Assembly (NCBI RefSeq): GCF_933775445.1 | Contig: NC_065874.1 | Coordinates: forward strand, 13,101,001-13,165,000 | Direction: 5' to 3' | Length of the DNA stretch: 64,000 nucleotides | DNA from: Argentina anserina | Taxonomy: Eukaryota > Streptophyta > Magnoliopsida > Rosales > Rosaceae | Shown: positions 25,617 through 37,728 of the stretch, in pieces | Layout: each line of letters starts with the position of its first letter | Numbering within the stretch: position 1 is the stretch's first letter | The notes under the pieces: model-generated | Database searches by the model: none | Told to the model about the DNA's origin: nothing | What the model saw: only the letters and a program-made list of their open reading frames with translations | Position numbers and translations under genes: made by a program

Positions 25617-27919
25617 AGTGATATTAGCCTTCTTCATGTCTCTTTTCCGGCCCTTCTTACATGGCTGATGAGATAAAAGAAGGATATGATTCCCCTCTTG
25701 GTCGACGTTTTTCGTGTGATGGTCTTGGGGGAGTAACGTTATTACTTAAAAGGGAAGAAATCAATTTTGTGTGGTCGCCTGAGTGCACCGCTGTTTTGGG
25801 TGTTATTATAAGAATCGCCGTTATGCATCGATTATTTTGTGACCATATACATCACAACCCTTCTAATTCCGGTTACATACTTGAATTATTTCGTTTATTT
25901 GAAATCAATACAACCCCCATTTCTTTTGGAGGCGTCGCCATCGCGAATATTACTTGAATTTTTGAGGTTTTTTTAACTCATGTCTATGGACGATAATCCT
26001 AAGGTTTTCGTACTCATTTATTTGAGTTGAAATTCACTACTTTGAAGCAATACTATTTGCTGACAAAATATCCCAAAATAGAAAATTCTATGGGACACAC
26101 GTACTTCACATGTGATTCAATTTACGTCTATGATGTTGTCTTACCAGAGTCGACCTTGATGCATGCTCCATATCCAAGAAACACAAGCGAAGTGCGAAGG
26201 CACAAATCTTTCACCCATCATCAAGAGATATTCTCTGAATATGTCTATCAACTTAGTTTATGTGGAATGCTACAGACTTCTTTTGTTACTGTTAGAGAAC
26301 AAAAGTGATCTCTTAATTGATTGTATAAGCGCGCACGTTTGTTAATGGATTAATCTCCCATGATTGATGATGTATTCACTTATGCTCTTATTTTGTTGTA
26401 AAGTATCAACAATGAGCCACTTGACCGAAGTGGAAAGAATCAATACAAGCTGAACTAGACTTATTATGTTAGTCATTGTTCGTAAGTGAAGTCATACAAT
26501 ATTTGTAGGACTTATGGCACAAAGATTGTCTCATTATCCTAGTATTGACTATGATGAGTTATATTCTCTCGTTATGGACATAAAAACTGATTTGCAGCAT
26601 ATGATAGTGGTCATAATATATATGAAGGGATCTTGACACAGATAAGAAAGCGCCCGAGTGACTTTAATTGCTTGATTAAATGCCTCCATACCACAGAGAG
26701 CTTATGCAATCAGATTGCGACGTTCGAGAGAACATAGAATCGGTTACAAGAACTTACACCCATATGTGTTCATATGAAAGCCAATTTTGGACTCTTTATG
26801 CCTTCTAAGTATAGATGATGAAGAGGTTCAATGAGCTATAGATTCATATATGTAAGTGTTATTGAGACGCTATTGCTTTCATTATGATGTGATTAACTAT
26901 GCGCCTATGCATCGTCATTGGACTTGAATTGTTTTTTTGACATGGGTCTAGTTATACATTTAGCGAATCAATACATCTCCCCCCACACCAACGTCTCCAG
27001 AAGCTCATACACACTAGCGTATGTGTTAATGTTGTTGTTGACACTGGTAGCGTATATGATACATATGATTCCATCTCGGACCAAAATCAGTCAATCATTG
27101 GTCCATTCCCCCATTCCTTTATGAAAGACACATTGCATGTGACAAAATCAGAATATGTCCAGTTTCATAGATCAACTTCAATGAGACCTACATAACAGCT
27201 CACTTAATGAAAAATGGTGAAATTAGTATCGTTGGAAAGATCTATGTGTCTACTTTCCAAGAATACTAACTATTTGATTATATCTGTCGTATTTAGTGAG
27301 TTAAGGCCATTTCAGCAAAGTAGGACAGTTATGTCCGGAAATTTGCAAGTCAGTCAATTTCGACATATCACTGTGAACTGCTCTGGTCGAATTAGGTTGT
27401 GAACTTTATGTCACTAGAAAGACACGTGTGTTTACTTTCCATAAAATTTATTGTTCACTAATACCTATTGCGACGAAGAAGTTATGGTTATTTATGTGAG
27501 TAAATGTTATTCTACCCGAGAATCTGATTTTCATTGCAAACTCTTGTTTTGAGTTGTTATGCAATCTTGTTTCATAAGATCTAAGTTTGGCTAAGTATAG
27601 CATGTATGATCTAAGGATATGTGGCGAGATAATTGATTAATCATTAGCTTAAGACTACTTTTGAGAAGTATGTAATAAACGTTGTATACGCTGTTCTTTA
27701 TACTTCATGATTATGACACTAATAAGGGGAAGTAATTTCGTAGACATCAGGGGAAGTCTACCTCACATGATGTAATCAAATATAGACGATATGTTGTGTT
27801 TTTTTCTCCTTCGATCAAGTATTTTTTTCACCCAAAATGTTTTTATTTTGCTTGACAAAGTTTTTACCGAGGCAACGTTATATGCACCATGCAACTTAGG
27901 CATGCGACACAAGGAGAAG

Positions 27920-28158
27920 TGTTCCGGGAGAATTATTATTCTACCATTTTGTGTGTTTTAGCCTATTCAGGTTTCCTTATTATAGTAGATTATGTCTTAA
28001 TGTACTATATATAAATCTCTGATTATTCGGGATACTCCGTATGTAATACCTATATATAAGCCTCATTATCAATTAATAAAGGGTTACGTTACCTCATTAT
28101 CAATTAATAAAGGGTTACGTTATGTTTCATTACGTTATTATTATTCTCGCATCTATCA
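27920..28158 (+). repeat. Right LTR of the copia relic
   Basis: Begins TGTTCCGGG right after a purine-rich ACAAGGAGAAG and ends at a CA after TCTCGCATCTAT. It has its own internal duplication of a roughly 31-bp unit (28054-28122) that contains CAATTAATAAAGGGTTACG twice. The exact end is inferred. Confidence 0.6.
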
Positions 28159-28926
28159 TAATCGATTCAATTTTGACATTTTCATAGTAAAAATTGGGTC
28201 ATGGTGTGTTGGTTGTAATTGAGGACAGTGCCACTCTCAATAAAGAATCGTATAGGAACTGAACTGAGAAAACCAAAAGCTGTAATATACAAATTTTTGA
28301 CACAAATGGTAGCTAAGAAGGCGAGCAAATTAAGCTTCTAAATCACTAAATGTAACATCTACATGCATAAAGGATAAACAGGATAGGTACTACTCTGCCT
28401 CATTACTCGATAAGAACCAACAAGCAAGACCGCACCATCGATCTTGTTTTACATAATTTCAGGGAATAAGTGATACTGTATAAGATGGAGTTTGGGACAA
28501 CTCGAGGACTGAAAAGAACAATGAATCTCTCTATTATTGTTTTGGATAATTTTGAACGAGGAAACTAAACCTAATAACAGAAAAGCACCTAATCCATATA
28601 GGTTCAAGAATAGTCCCTGCTTCAAGTTCATATTAAGCACTTGTGATGTGTTGGCAATCCCATAATCCTCATATATTTTTGTACACTCTCAATTAGAGTT
28701 ACATTTCAAAAATTAATGGTTCCAAAGAAATAGCTTTACATGTCCATCCAATGAAACTCTCCTACAAGTTACAAATCCACCAACTGAATCAAAAATCCAA
28801 ACCAACGAGAGACGAAGAAGAAGAACAACAACAATTTCCTTCTCAGCCTCTCTATCTCAGATTCTCCAGCCCCAACTTTCTCGGATATAGAAAATACGAA
28901 ATCCCTATCTCCATGCCAACTTCGCC
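28159..28926. other. Upstream spacer and 5' leader
   Basis: No gene recognised. The last 150-200 bases, with the A-rich run near 28810, are probably the leader of the next plus-strand gene. Confidence 0.4.
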
Positions 28927-30674
28927 ATGGATCCCGAAAAGGACAGTGCCAACTTTCCTCTCGCCTGCACTGCCCATGAATGTTCTGCAAAGGCCCAAGT
29001 GAGGCAGAAGAAGAAGAAGACGAGCGCGGTTAAGTACTTTCTATGCTTTCAAAGAGACGATGTGGCGTTCCCGCGGGTGGTGCCGGTGGGTTCGTCATCT
29101 ATGGTGACGGCGGAGAGTGAATTGGATGTAGGAAAATGTAGCCATGAACAAAAGAAGCCAGAACAACATGGATTCTTTCATGCTTTGAAAGCAGTGTTGT
29201 TCAAGATGTTATTGGTCAGTTGTTGTTTTCTTTCTTCTTATTATTACCATCATTTTATATTTTTAAACAATAACTTGTTTTCCGGTATGTAGTTCTCCAT
29301 AGATGAAGTTAAAATCAAATCAGAACGTACTGATTTCTTTGTATATATAAGAAAGAAAGAATACATGCATGGTTGAATTAATATTTCGTATAACTCTTCT
29401 TCCGTATGTGAGTACGTATGTTTTACTTTCTGTAAAGCATGCATGCATGCATACTTGTTCTGCACTTTCGTTTTGCAGGCTTGTTTCAAAGTAGGTCTTA
29501 ATATTTGGAACTTAATGTAGTCATTATTAGTACCTTCTATTAATATCATGCATCTCCATTACAATATCACTCAGGTCAAGAAGATTCAACAAAGGAGATC
29601 AGGCAAGAGGTTTGCAAACATCCCAAAAATGGAGAGCTCAATTACTTCAGGGCATCCACAAGAATGGTCGGATCGCGAAGATGTCCCAAAGATAATCACC
29701 AAAACAACCTCGTCAGGGGGTAAATATCCCATTTTCACTACTTACGTCAAAGAGAAGGAAGAAATTATCTTTCCGACGATGCTTAAAAATGAAGAAACAT
29801 GTCAAGATCAATGGATCAACAAAGGACGACATAGATTATCTCACCTTTTAAAGGCCGTATTGTACGAGACAGCACTGGTTAGTAGTGTCGTTTCTTAATT
29901 ATTTAATTTATGTCTTATTTCCCTAAATAAATTTTTGATTTTCGTAAATGAAATGCACGGAATTGTTCATAACGACAGGCCAGGAAGATTCAAGCAAGAA
30001 AGTTAGGAAAAAGATATGGATCAAACGTGAGTAGTTTAAGGTCTAGCACTGGAGAATCATGTGAGGAAGACCCTGCAAAGTTAACGAAGTCTCCTGCGTC
30101 TACGTTAACCAACTCTTCTATGAGTTCTATCTTCACTTCATCTTCATTAGCCTCTACAACAAGTTCATCAGCAGTGTCACGCTCCACTTCACATTCGAGG
30201 TCCTTATCGGAGCGAATCAAATCTTTCCGATCAATCTCATCAAGCAATCTAAAAGCCAATTTGAGGAACTTGTCCGACAAAATTCGATCAAACTCTAGCG
30301 GTTCAAAATCCATTTCGAGAACTAAGATCTCCTTAGAATCCATTAATTCGAATTGTTTGAAAGAAGAGCAACATGCACATTTTGCCGACGATGTGACTCA
30401 AACTGAAAAGAAGAATAAGAAAGGATCAGGGTGTTATCGATCGGCTTCGGCTCTTTGCTTCTTGCTTATGAGTCTGTTAGGGTTGATAGTTTATGGTAAG
30501 CTTTGGGCCATATTAAGCACTTCACTGTGGCTGGTTTGTGTTCCTCTTTTTAGTCTGGGAGATCATAAATCGTCAACCAGCAATGTGGTTATTGAGAAGA
30601 AGGAAGTCACTACCGGTGGAGGAATGCTATCAGGGGCCGCTCGAGCTCGAACTCGAATTTGTCAGAGTCAGTAA
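28927..30674 (+). CDS. Plant protein of unknown function, C-terminal membrane hairpin
   Basis: Three exons (28927-29214, 29575-29877, 29979-30674) join in phase 0 and give 428 aa. The start has a strong context (gccATGGat). I do not recognise the protein. Exons 1 and 2 each end in a similar stretch (FHALKAVLFKMLL and LSHLLKAVLYETAL), and exons 2 and 3 each open with a similar basic one (VKKIQQRRSGKR and ARKIQARKLGKR), so a motif of about 25 residues is duplicated across two introns. A Ser/Thr-rich segment (exon residues about 10-110 of exon 3) follows. A hydrophobic stretch, SALCFLLMSLLGLIVYGKLW then LSTSLWLVCVPLF, could form two membrane passes near the C-terminus. Function is not inferred. 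Confidence 0.75.
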
Positions 30675-31105
30675 ACAAACTTTGTTTTGATAATTAATTT
30701 TGTGGGTTTTTGTAATTAATTTGTGTGTTACTCTGGTTTCTGATCACATGCATCGAGAGACATTTTTTTTGTTCTTTTTGATTAAATTTTAAGAGGATTT
30801 TGTCTGTAAAGGTGTTTATATGTAGGATTAATTTTGGAGAGCTAGCTTGCACTGCTCGAGACAAACTAGTCTCTTTTAGTTGTTGTAATTTTGTAAACTT
30901 TGTTGTATGTTGAGCATACACAGTTACACACACGTACTGTATGTTTATTTTCTTCGTTGGTTTACTTATATACTGTAAGTTGATTGACTCTTACAATGTG
31001 CGCATTGCAAGTTAAACATGGTGACTCCATTTCGTTAAAGATAGTATGTACACATTATGGATTCATTTTGTTCCGGCATATAGACCAAATAATACCGAGT
31101 ATTTA
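30675..31105. other. 3' UTR and spacer
   Basis: T-rich sequence after the stop of the unknown membrane-protein gene, likely its 3' UTR up to about 30900. Nothing else is seen. Confidence 0.5.
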
Positions 31106-31832
31106 GGGGGTTTCTATTCATACCTCTCATTTTAGCACTTAGACCTCCTCTTGAAATTTAACCATTTATTTTCCAATTTTACCCCTATTTCACAACAATC
31201 ACATCTCTCGTAAATACCAACAATTATTCACTAACATTCTTGGTAATCGTTAATAGGACGTGTCAATTATGATAGGAAGTGTCAATTACAAGATGAATTC
31301 TAACCTAACATGAACGTTCACATAACAATAATAATTAAGATCAAATTGAGATTCACCTGACGTGTGGGAACATGTATCTCATAATTTCGGTAGAACTTAA
31401 AAAAAAAAACAATTTCGGTAGAAAAGATTCTTTGAATGTTTGGAAATAATTTTAGGTCTAATTACTATCCTTAAATCGGTTAAATTTCTTATCATTTCTC
31501 TAAGATCTAATCTAATTTTATTCAAACTTGTACTTGAGAACAATATTATCGTTTGTTTGTACAATTCTAGCTTTGGTACTACAAATATATGCAAACATAT
31601 ATGTGCATCAAATTCTTCAATTATATATTTATACCATTGATTAATGAGAGAAAAGGAAGCTAATTGTTGGCTATTGAGTGAGATGGTATGTGGGGGGTTT
31701 TTGAGCATCAATCATTGGGTACATGATCAGAATAGTATATAAAAAATATTTCAGGGATAAAATAGGATTTTTAAAGTTTTAAAAATATTAAGAGGTCTAA
31801 GTAACAAAATTGGAAACATGAATAGAAACTCC
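31106..31832. mobile_element. TIR element, Mutator-like candidate
   Basis: About 727 bp. The left end contains GGTTTCTATTCATACCTC and ACTTAGACCTC. The right end read inward contains AGTTTCTATTCATG and the same ACTTAGACCTC at about the same distance. The inverted repeats run roughly 90-100 bp with indels. No coding capacity is visible. Flanks (TATTTA on the left, ATTTTA on the right) hint at a decayed target duplication. It lies between the unknown membrane-protein gene and TRM5. Confidence 0.5.
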
Positions 31833-32061
31833 ATTTTAAGAAAACTTCCAGAAGCTTAAAAAAGAAGAAGATAAAATGGACCGATCACGGTTAAAGTAAA
31901 AATAGATTTACTAAATCCATGGAATATGTAAGTAAATCACAGCAGTCACGTGCGCGTCACATGATCTTAAACCCTCACGCCCTCGGACTTCTCTGTTATG
32001 GGGTCTTGATTTCCCGGGCAAAAAAAATCCCAATCAACAAAAAAACTCGGAGTGAGCGACT

Positions 32062-35000
32062 ATGGTCGCCAAGCTCTTCCTCAGGCCTCACTCCCTCCCC
32101 CTCTTCACTCTCCACTCTAATTTCCTCCTCCCCAAACTACCCTCCCTCCCCAAACCATTCCCCATCCTCTCCCTCTCCTTCTCCGCCACCTCATCCCAAA
32201 ACCCAGACCTCTCCTACGGACCCTCCCTCCGCAAGGGCACCAACCCCCCGGTCCTCCCCGTTTCTCGCTCCACCGACTCACCAATCGAAGAAGCCCTAAT
32301 CGACGAAGCGAGCTTCACTAGGGTTTTCCACATCGCCGCCCTCCGAGTCCCCGCAAAAGACTGTTTTGCCCTCGAGAGCCGCCTCCGTGGCCACCTCCTC
32401 AACTGGCCGCGCGTCCGTAACATTGGCCGCGTCGCGGGAGACGAAGTCGAAGACGATATCGCCGAGCTTCTCGCGAGTAATCGGAGTAAAAGCGACGAGG
32501 AGGACCAAAACGGCGTCGTTTCGCTGCACCGCCGCGTGTACGGGAAGGCCGAAGGCGACGGCGAGCCGCTGAGTGCGGTGCTGTACAGGGATAAGCTAGC
32601 GAAGACGTTCGACTCGCGAGGGTATGTGAATTTCCGGAACCTGGCGAAGATGTCGAGGCCGAACCAGAAGAAGACGAGAGTGGCGGCGGAGGAGGGAGGT
32701 GACGGCGGTGAAGGGAGGAGGAGGAGTGAGTTTTTGGCGGTGGAGGTGGTGGAGGATGGAGAAGAAGAAGGGGAGGACTTGAGGGGTTTGCTAGGGGGTG
32801 AGTTTCAGGGGAGGAAGAAATGGAGGGGCTCGACGCGGTTGCTGCTATTGGATGAAAGGTATGGGGATAAATGCGTGGAGGAGCTGCCTCAGGCGATTCA
32901 GGTTTGTGAATTGTGATCCAAAAATTGATGTAGTTTCTGTTGTAATGTAGCTTTATAATGCTGTAGTTTTGTAATGTAGCTGCATAATGCTATAGATTTG
33001 GTATTCCTTGTGTTATAGAAATGTTTTTGCTTTGCATAGATGGGACTAAATTATGATTTGAAAGTGTGAAGTATGATTGGTTTGGTGCATTACTGCCGTC
33101 GCACATAATTGTTTTCATCAGAAGACCTTATATTACGTTGGTTTGTGACTGTATGATTCAGTGATGTAATGTTGGTTTGGTATTCATTACAGGCTGTGAT
33201 GGAGGAAGATACTGGGAAGAGTATGAGCCTTACCATTGAGCTCGTGAGATGCAAACTGACTCTGTTTTATGATTACTGGCAGATGAATGAGGTACTTTGA
33301 ACAAGGATATCTTAGGTGTGCTTATTTAGTCCAGGCTATTTTTATCTTGCCATTTGATTTTCTTCTTCAAACTTTGAAACCTTTTACATCTCGTGTGGTA
33401 CATTATCGTTCATCTTTTTAGTCACGCGAACGACTAGTTATGTCTTTTCCAGTCATGCTCCAGTTATTTAGCTTTTTGTTCATGGAATGGGATTGTGATT
33501 TATCTTTTTTTTTTGTTCGAGGGCTTTATCAGTTATACCTGTAAGTTTAATAATAATATCCATGGTTTTAATTGTTATGGCAGATATTGGAGGCTTTGCT
33601 CCCTGAAGGTATGATTGTTCCTTCAGCCTTTGAAACAGTCGGCCATATTGTACACCTAAACCTGAGAGATGAACATTTACCTTACAGAAAGTTCATAGCT
33701 AAGGTACTTATTCTGGATTATAATTATGATTATCATTTCAACAATCTGATGCACTAGAGCTGTGTTAATTGATATGGAGACATATTTTGTTCTATCTGCA
33801 GGTGATTCTTGATAAAAACAAGCCAAAGATTCAGACAGTTGTAAATAAAATCAATGCCATACAAAATGACTATAGAACAATGCAGCTTGAAGTTTTAGCT
33901 GGGAATCATTCACTTGTGACAAAAGTAGTTGAGAATGGTCTGCGATTTCAGGTTGACCTTGCAACAGTGTATGTTCTTTAGCGACTGGTTTAAATTCTTC
34001 TTTTTAGTAGCGCAAAAAATTGATAGGTTTCTGTGTTCATTTTGTTACTGAGGATATTTCTGGCAATTTTCATTCTAAAAGTTTCTCTTGACATCCATGT
34101 GTCTTTGCTTTATATTTTTCCGTTGTAATTATTGAGTGTCCATGGACATTGTCAAGATTATTGGGTCGTGATATTATCAATACCAAATGAGCTCTGCGCT
34201 CTTGCTTGAGAGCAAAGTTGTTTTAGATTCTAGGGGTAGAGTTTCACTTGGTACTTAATTTGCATTTGTTGCAAAAGTGGGATTTGTTGTTTTAGATTTG
34301 GCTTGTAGTGGATTTTCGTTTGCCATGATGTTTTACTGATGACTCTTCATCCTCTTGAGGCCTTGTTTTTGTGCATCTTATTCTCTTGTGTTTCACTATT
34401 CCTCATTCCTTGCTGCAAGCAAAAAAAACCGTTAAATATTTAAATGGATGGTCGCAGAGATAACATTTTTATGTTCTTTGACACAGGTACTGGAATTCTA
34501 AACTTGCAACAGAAAGACAAAGGCTTGTGAACAGCTTTACCCGCAATGATGTTGTGTGTATGTGTTCATCTTGGCCTCATTATACATATGTTTACAATAC
34601 TCATATGTTGTATTCCTGAAACATAAAGAAAACACAAGAAAAATGCTCTACATATTTCCTGCAGCGATAATACTCTAATCATTATCCAGAGCTGAACATT
34701 TTGTCAATCAATAATGTTTTAAATTGGGAATTGTCACAGAGAAATTGAATAATGCTTCTTGATGCCTCACAGCTTTAAATAATCGATTTGAGCTGCTTAG
34801 TTTCATGCAGTAATATTTATTTGCTATCGACAGGTGATGTTTTCTCTGGAGTTGGTCCCATAGCTATCTCTGCAGCAAAGATTGTAAAACGAGTTTATGC
34901 CAATGATTTGAATCCCCAGGCTGTTGAATATCTGCAAAGAAATTGTGGTATCAACAAACTTGATAAGAAGATTAAGGTATGAAAGTCTTTGCAGTTATTT

Positions 35001-36330
35001 AGAATCATTGGGTTTGAGAAGTATAATACTACAGAACAGTTATATCTTTGGAAGAGAGATTGTGTAATATCAAAGTACAGCACGTCTTAATCTGTCAAAC
35101 AATCATATACAATTTGCCCAGATGAGTTTTAACTTGATTAATGAAGCAAGACTTATGATCCTATTTGTAGTGCTAAATAAAATGCCCAACTAAGATTCTC
35201 CTCTGTTGCTTATATCTTGAGCTGCTATGAATTCTTAGTTCCATATGTACAGTTTCACGAAAAAGATTTTTTCCTTAAATTTCTCGAAAGGTTGTTTTCT
35301 AGGAACAGGGAAATGTTTTGCTTCATGCTAACTCTCTGTCTTCTATCGACTAGGTATTTAATATGGATGGAAGGAGATTCATTAGCGCCATGTTTGCAAG
35401 TGATAAAGCCAAATCCATTACACAAGTGGTGATGAATTTGCCAAAGGATGCTTCAGAGTATCTAGGTAAGTTTGACTTCTTCCCTTTCAGTTACAAGCAA
35501 ATCATCCGTTAACTATCGGTTTGAGGTATTTATACTCAATTAACACGTAATAAATCTTTTTTTTTACCAATAAAATCTACAATAGGGCTTTTTCATGTGG
35601 CATTGTAGTGTTTAGTACTTCACTAGGTAAACTTGGTAATCATGTAATGTTGTAGTTTTCACCTGGTTTTTCTGGTTATTTTCACATTTGGGCAAGTTTG
35701 GTCGATTTGTTAGTGTGCAGTGGTCTGGTTTTACCTCATTTATAGAACCCTTCACATTTGGGCAAGTTTGGTCGATTTGTTAGTGTGCAGTAGTCTGGTT
35801 TTACCTCATTTATAGAACCCTTTTCTACAACACGGAAGGAAAAACTCAGTTGATGTCAGCTATTTTTCTGCACCTGTAAATTCAGTTGGTTTCTAATAAG
35901 TTACTAAACTCATTAGAGTCAATTTGCTGCTGTTATGCATTACTTGACCTAGCTGTCTCTGACTTCGCCTCTATGCACAGATGCATTTCGGGGAATTTTA
36001 AAAGACAGATCCAAGGATGATGAATGCAACTTGCCAATGATCCATGTTTATGGATTTTCCAAAGCTGAAGATCCTGAGTTTGACTTCCATCAGGTACGGT
36101 GCCGAATATGCTCACATGTCTGTATTTTGTGCTATATTTATACCTTCCATCAACTTTTCACCCCTCTATTCTTTAAAATACTGCAGAGAATAAGAATCGC
36201 ACTGGCAGAAGTGGCAGTAGATGTGAAAATGCATAGGGTTCGCCTTGTTGCACCAGGAAAATGGATGTTGTGTGCATCATTTATCCTCCCAAAGAGTGTA
36301 GCTTTTGCAAAACCAGTGGATATATTATAG
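32062..36330 (+). CDS. TRM5: tRNA (guanine-37-N1)-methyltransferase, TRM5/TYW2 (Met-10+) family
   Basis: Methylates G37 next to the anticodon, which prevents frameshifting. Nine exons (32062-32901, 33193-33291, 33584-33703, 33802-33968, 34487-34557, 34834-34976, 35354-35465, 35981-36093, 36187-36330) give 602 aa with consistent phases. The SAM-binding motif [15 protein letters not shown], the acidic-loop [11 protein letters not shown] and the family motif [12 protein letters not shown] are all present. The N-terminus ([20 protein letters not shown], Ser/Pro-rich, few acids) looks like an organellar targeting peptide. An acidic, Gly/Glu-rich insert lies near residues 205-245. Exon 1 is GC-rich, the rest AT-rich. 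By memory it corresponds to At4g27340; TYW2-type activity is the main alternative. Confidence 0.9.
35681..35820. repeat. 70-bp tandem duplication in a TRM5 intron
   Basis: Copies at 35681-35750 and 35751-35820 begin TTCACATTTGGGCAAG and differ at very few positions (GTGGTCT against GTAGTCT). They lie in the intron between exons 35354-35465 and 35981-36093. Confidence 0.95.
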
Positions 36331-37052
36331 GTCAGAAGCTGATGTTCGTTTTGCCCATATCCTCTAGTGATGTACATAAATTAGATAGATCATAGATGTA
36401 TATGGTTCTGTAGTCAGTTTAGGCAAAATTTGGTATCTACTACACATACCGTTTTTTAAATTATAATCTATGACATTGACTTCCATTTCCCCGTTTATCC
36501 TCTAGTTCCATCTGTGGAAGCAGCTAAACCCAGTTGGCATTTCATATTACCTCAAAGAATGATTCCTCTCAAATTGCCCTTGATAAATTAGGGGATTGAT
36601 ATCCTGAAAGAACTTGTCCAAGTAGGAAATGATAGTGTTGTATGAAGTGCCAATCTTCAAGTACCTACAATCCTACATATCCAATCTTGTATCTTGATAT
36701 CAATCACTTCATTCTCTTCATTATCAAGAGAATGAAGCGGTGGACACTTCATTCTCTTGATAAATTCACTTGCTTATTGTCCGCCTATATGTGGTAATCT
36801 AATCGAGTGCGAATGGAACACTTGTTGTGACAATAAATGATGAAGGGTATCCAATTAACTATCCACCATTTTGAACCTGAACGTTTTAAATTGTTTGGTT
36901 AATGTAGGTAGAAAATCAACATGGGAGCCAACTATTGTTCTTATACTTTTTTGTTCATCAACCAGTAGCGTAGAGTAGGGTGTCATCAACAAGAGATTAG
37001 ATCTATGAAAATAAAAAAAGTCCCCCTGTTACATGTATATAAGTAGCACATA
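36331..37052. other. TRM5 3' UTR and spacer
   Basis: Likely 3' UTR to about 36600, then non-coding DNA with a strong inverted repeat near 36720. Confidence 0.5.
36707..36763. repeat. Overlapping inverted repeats (hairpin)
   Basis: TTATCAAGAGAATGAAG (36721-36737) is followed 9 bases later by its perfect reverse complement (36747-36763). The first arm also pairs over 12 bases with CTTCATTCTCTT at 36707-36718. Two mutually exclusive stem-loops are possible. Confidence 0.9.
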
Positions 37053-37728
37053 AGGGGCGGATCCACATGTGAGGCTCTATGGGCTTATCCAAACAAAAAT
37101 CTTCTGAAATATTTCTATGTTTGTGTGTGATGTTTGATACCGTATCCGTGTTAGTCAAGTTGGTTTACTCTTATGCTTATTATTAACCTTGTGATTGTGG
37201 TTCGAAACCGCCCTGGCTCAATGTTTTCTTCTTTTCTACTTCCTTCTATGTTTTTTTTTTCCTCCTCATTCCAACCACACTCTCCGGTTCGACAACTATT
37301 TTGGAATGTGATTTAGGCAGCAAGGCAACCACTATTGCTAGAACTAATTTTCTGGAATGTGTTTTATATTCAAATGTCTCCCCTTAATTACCTAATTTTG
37401 ACATTGTCTCTGCCTCCCTTCCAACTACTGATAACACAACATCTCTATGTATTTGCAATTTTTATCAACATCTGCATGTATCTGGATTTCTTCTACCCGG
37501 TTCAACCTAGGTACTCGATCTGTTTGCCTGCACTTCTATCAGCATTAATTGTATTTTACAATGGTATGCAATGCAAACTTTTCATACAAACTCATGCCTC
37601 TTTGTATCATCTTTATGTAGTAGAATTCGTTGTTTGGTATAACTCATATTAGTTATTTAGTTAAGTGTTGTTTTATGGTAAATTTAAGCTTGCAATTTTT
37701 AGCCTAAATAAGTTTTGAATCCGCCACT
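37053..37728 (+). mobile_element. TIR-like element with tRNA-like A and B boxes
   Basis: Starts AGGGGCGGATCCAC and ends GAATCCGCCACT, so the ends are imperfect inverted repeats. Inside lie TAGTCAAGTTGG (37152-37163) and GGTTCGAAACC (37199-37209), which match pol III A-box and B-box consensus with tRNA-like spacing. A CT-rich stretch follows. Same layout as the element at 2502-2895 on the minus strand. No coding capacity. Confidence 0.45.

Larger units (their letters stand above)
24782..28158 (+). mobile_element. Decayed Ty1-copia element with unequal LTRs
   Basis: A direct repeat beginning TGTTCCGGGAGAATTATTAT occurs at 24782-24893 and 27920-28158. The right copy is a full LTR of about 239 bp. 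The left copy stops matching after its first 112 bp. Between them, plus-strand fragments near 26400-26640 resemble copia reverse transcriptase (WKESIQAEL, then SIDYDELYSLVMDI) with many stops and frameshifts. A GC-rich stretch (24894-25260) of unknown origin follows the truncated left LTR. No target duplication was found. Confidence 0.6.

Noticed and set aside
25661..26308. Two plus-strand frames of about 95 codons each
   Set aside because: They lie inside the decayed copia relic between its LTRs and have no recognisable domain of their own.
29990..30343. Minus-strand frame of 117 codons rich in Asp and Glu
   Set aside because: Antisense of the Ser-rich third exon of the unknown membrane-protein gene.
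32214..32572. Overlapping frames on both strands in the first TRM5 exon
   Set aside because: Shadows of the GC-rich exon 1 of TRM5.
37152..37209. Possible tRNA gene
   Set aside because: A and B boxes are present, but no acceptor stem or proper anticodon arm can be drawn. Treated as a tRNA-derived part of a repeat.
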